Assembly (NCBI GenBank): GCA_033065855.1
Contig: JAVXUO010001474.1
Location: 124,001 to 188,000, forward strand
Length of the DNA stretch: 64,000 nt
Reading direction: 5' to 3'
Origin: Escallonia rubra
Lineage: Eukaryota > Streptophyta > Magnoliopsida > Escalloniales > Escalloniaceae
Shown: positions 62,701-64,000 of the stretch, one piece after another
Layout of the letters: each line of letters starts with the position of its first letter
Numbering within the stretch: the stretch's first letter is position 1
Notes under the pieces: model-generated
Databases searched by the model: none
What the model saw: only the letters and a program-made list of their open reading frames with translations
Told to the model about the DNA's origin: nothing
Program-made: the position numbers and the translations under genes

Positions 62701-64000
62701 TCTGTAAGATGCTTATATTAAGATTCTTTGAGTTTTACATTGGTGGTGAGCTCATGGGCTCAATTTTGCTGCGTGCACATCGATGTGTTTTAAAGTGAAA
62801 GTACAGTTCTGGTGCAAAGGTTGAGAGCATATAGCACTGCCCACAAGGGTGTTCGGCACTCAGCATCCATGTTAATATGCTCATTAGAGACATGACATGT
62901 AAATCCAATTGTTTATATCTCTATTTGTTGCAATAAAGTAAGATTAAAATATATGCTCAATGGTATGCACCATGCAGTGATCTCTCCTACAACAACTTTA
63001 CGTGGCAGGGACCTGATCAACCCAGTTGTCGTCCGAACATGTAAATATAGCTCCTATGTTGTTTATCTACTTTTTCTTCCTCAAGTAAGTATACTCGATG
63101 AGTCGATGTTATGGATATAAAATTTTCATTTTTTGTTGGCTAGGAAGCTTTACATAAATTTGTTTCAAAGCTCTTCAAGTGGAAGTTCCTTGTAAGACAC
63201 TTTTTCTTGATTCGTAATGTTATGAATTGATGTTTTAATTATATTGTTCTCAACCGCTTGATGTTTGATGCTGATTGTTCATACATGTATCTTTGACAGA
63301 CGTGGATTTCTTCCATGTTTGGAGGATGTCAGCTGTCCCAGATGTAAGTTTGTTCTTTGGAGTATGGTTACTTTGAAGTACATTAAATAGTTTCTAAGTT
63401 GTAAGAAGCTCATATAATGTTCTATTTTTTCTTTAATTACTTAAATTACATGTTTGTGCTGGAAAGTAAATGTCAAGGCCCTAAGGTGAAGTTCTTTAGC
63501 TCTATAACAAAATGTGGAACTACTTTATATTCACAACTCGTAATATATAAACCTCCCCTGTTTGATTAATATTCAATTGATGGTTCCAGATGTACAAATT
63601 TAAGTTAAAGCAATTGTGGGTTTCGCTGACATTGCTATGCCTCTGAGGTTTTTTTGCATGTCCTTTCACTCTCTTGCCAAATTACTACAATGGTCATGCG
63701 AGTCAGAGTTGTTGGTTAGCTAGCTCTTTAATACAACTCTGTTTCGTTGGTAAGAACTACCTGCTAATGAAAACCCAATTTTCTAGGTACTTTGTTTAGG
63801 TAAAATTCCTAAGATGCGGTGCATTGGTGAGCACAAACTTATGTAATGTACACTAATGCTACTTAGATACTGGACTCCTTTCTGCTAATAGCGCTTCTTA
63901 TGACTACATTTATATTACTTATGGCAGATTGGTGCTCTTTACATGTTAATAGTGGTGGAGATGATTTAACAATCAAAGAAGGAAAGCGAAATGTTGTCTA
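56764..64000 (+). CDS. LRR-VIII-2 receptor-like kinase (RKF1/RFK1-like), N-terminal part, partial at right edge
   Basis: Exons: 56764-56839, 58968-59139, 59691-59762, 59880-59948, 60034-60105, 60350-60421, 60523-60591, 60674-60745, 60847-60918, 60996-61067, 61159-61230, 62289-62357, 62623-62688, 62978-63040, 63144-63191, 63300-63343 and 63928 to the edge. All borders are GT..AG and frames join, giving 417 residues before the cut. The start MGLLVLALSCFLLLRYG is a signal peptide. A cysteine-bearing cap follows (SCQIEMVG, GCDCSGNSTGCHV). Then come leucine-rich repeats, one per exon, each exon 63-72 nt and phase 2 (for example GYSLPGVLPAELVKLPYL, NRLTGEIPHELGNLTTL). The final exon begins the malectin domain (WCSLHVNSGGDDLTIKEG). 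Membrane helix and kinase lie beyond the window. Order and motifs match the Arabidopsis At1g29720-At1g29750 group of plasma-membrane kinases; ligand unknown. No stop or frameshift. Intron 1 is 2.1 kb and intron 11 is 1.06 kb; neither holds a recognised gene. Confidence 0.93.

Overview
This window is nuclear DNA of a flowering plant, most likely a eudicot. The genes have AT-rich introns with GT..AG borders. There is a nuclear-type tRNA-Ile(AAU), a plastid psbB fragment lying in nuclear sequence, and a dense load of plant transposons. I cannot name the species from the sequence.

Five protein genes are well supported. (1) 4942-5247 (+): a 101-residue secreted six-cysteine protein whose start lies 68 bp after a tRNA-Ile gene (4800-4873). 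(2) 9354-10220 (-): an intronless FCP1/SCP-type DxDxT phosphatase of 288 residues. (3) 22144-25966 (+): a five-exon NIP1-type aquaporin of 280 residues. (4) 31898-38185 (-): a two-exon seipin of the plant SEIPIN2/3 type, 623 residues, with a 4.4 kb intron full of repeats. (5) 56764 to the right edge (+): the extracellular half of an LRR-VIII-2 receptor kinase (RKF1/RFK1-like), 17 exons in the window, cut by the window end at the start of its malectin domain.

Between the genes most recognisable sequence is mobile or repetitive. Elements with target-site duplications readable by eye are two Mutator-type MITEs (254-445, 3670-3930), a hAT-type element (16617-17279), four long-TIR Mutator-like elements (34114-35555, 39500-40582, 41852-42924, 47580-48685) and a poly(A) retroposon (38340-39476). 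A decayed, 5'-truncated LINE with endonuclease, RT and RNase H remnants fills about 43131-47160. A 64-bp minisatellite of about 26 units (13118-14776) is followed by a second, shorter-period array (about 14990-15480). Gene relics are a fragment of an LWD/TTG1-like WD40 gene (2247-2421) and the first ~117 codons of plastid psbB (29400-29753).

The genes do not form a pathway. The main theme is transposons rebuilding the surroundings of genes. The seipin gene keeps only about 150 bp of non-transposon sequence upstream before two adjoining insertions. The receptor-kinase gene carries a tandem duplication of its ~0.95 kb 5' region, including the start codon. I found no previously undescribed molecular system; the more unusual observations are the receptor-kinase promoter duplication, the nested insertions, and the telomere-like motif array.
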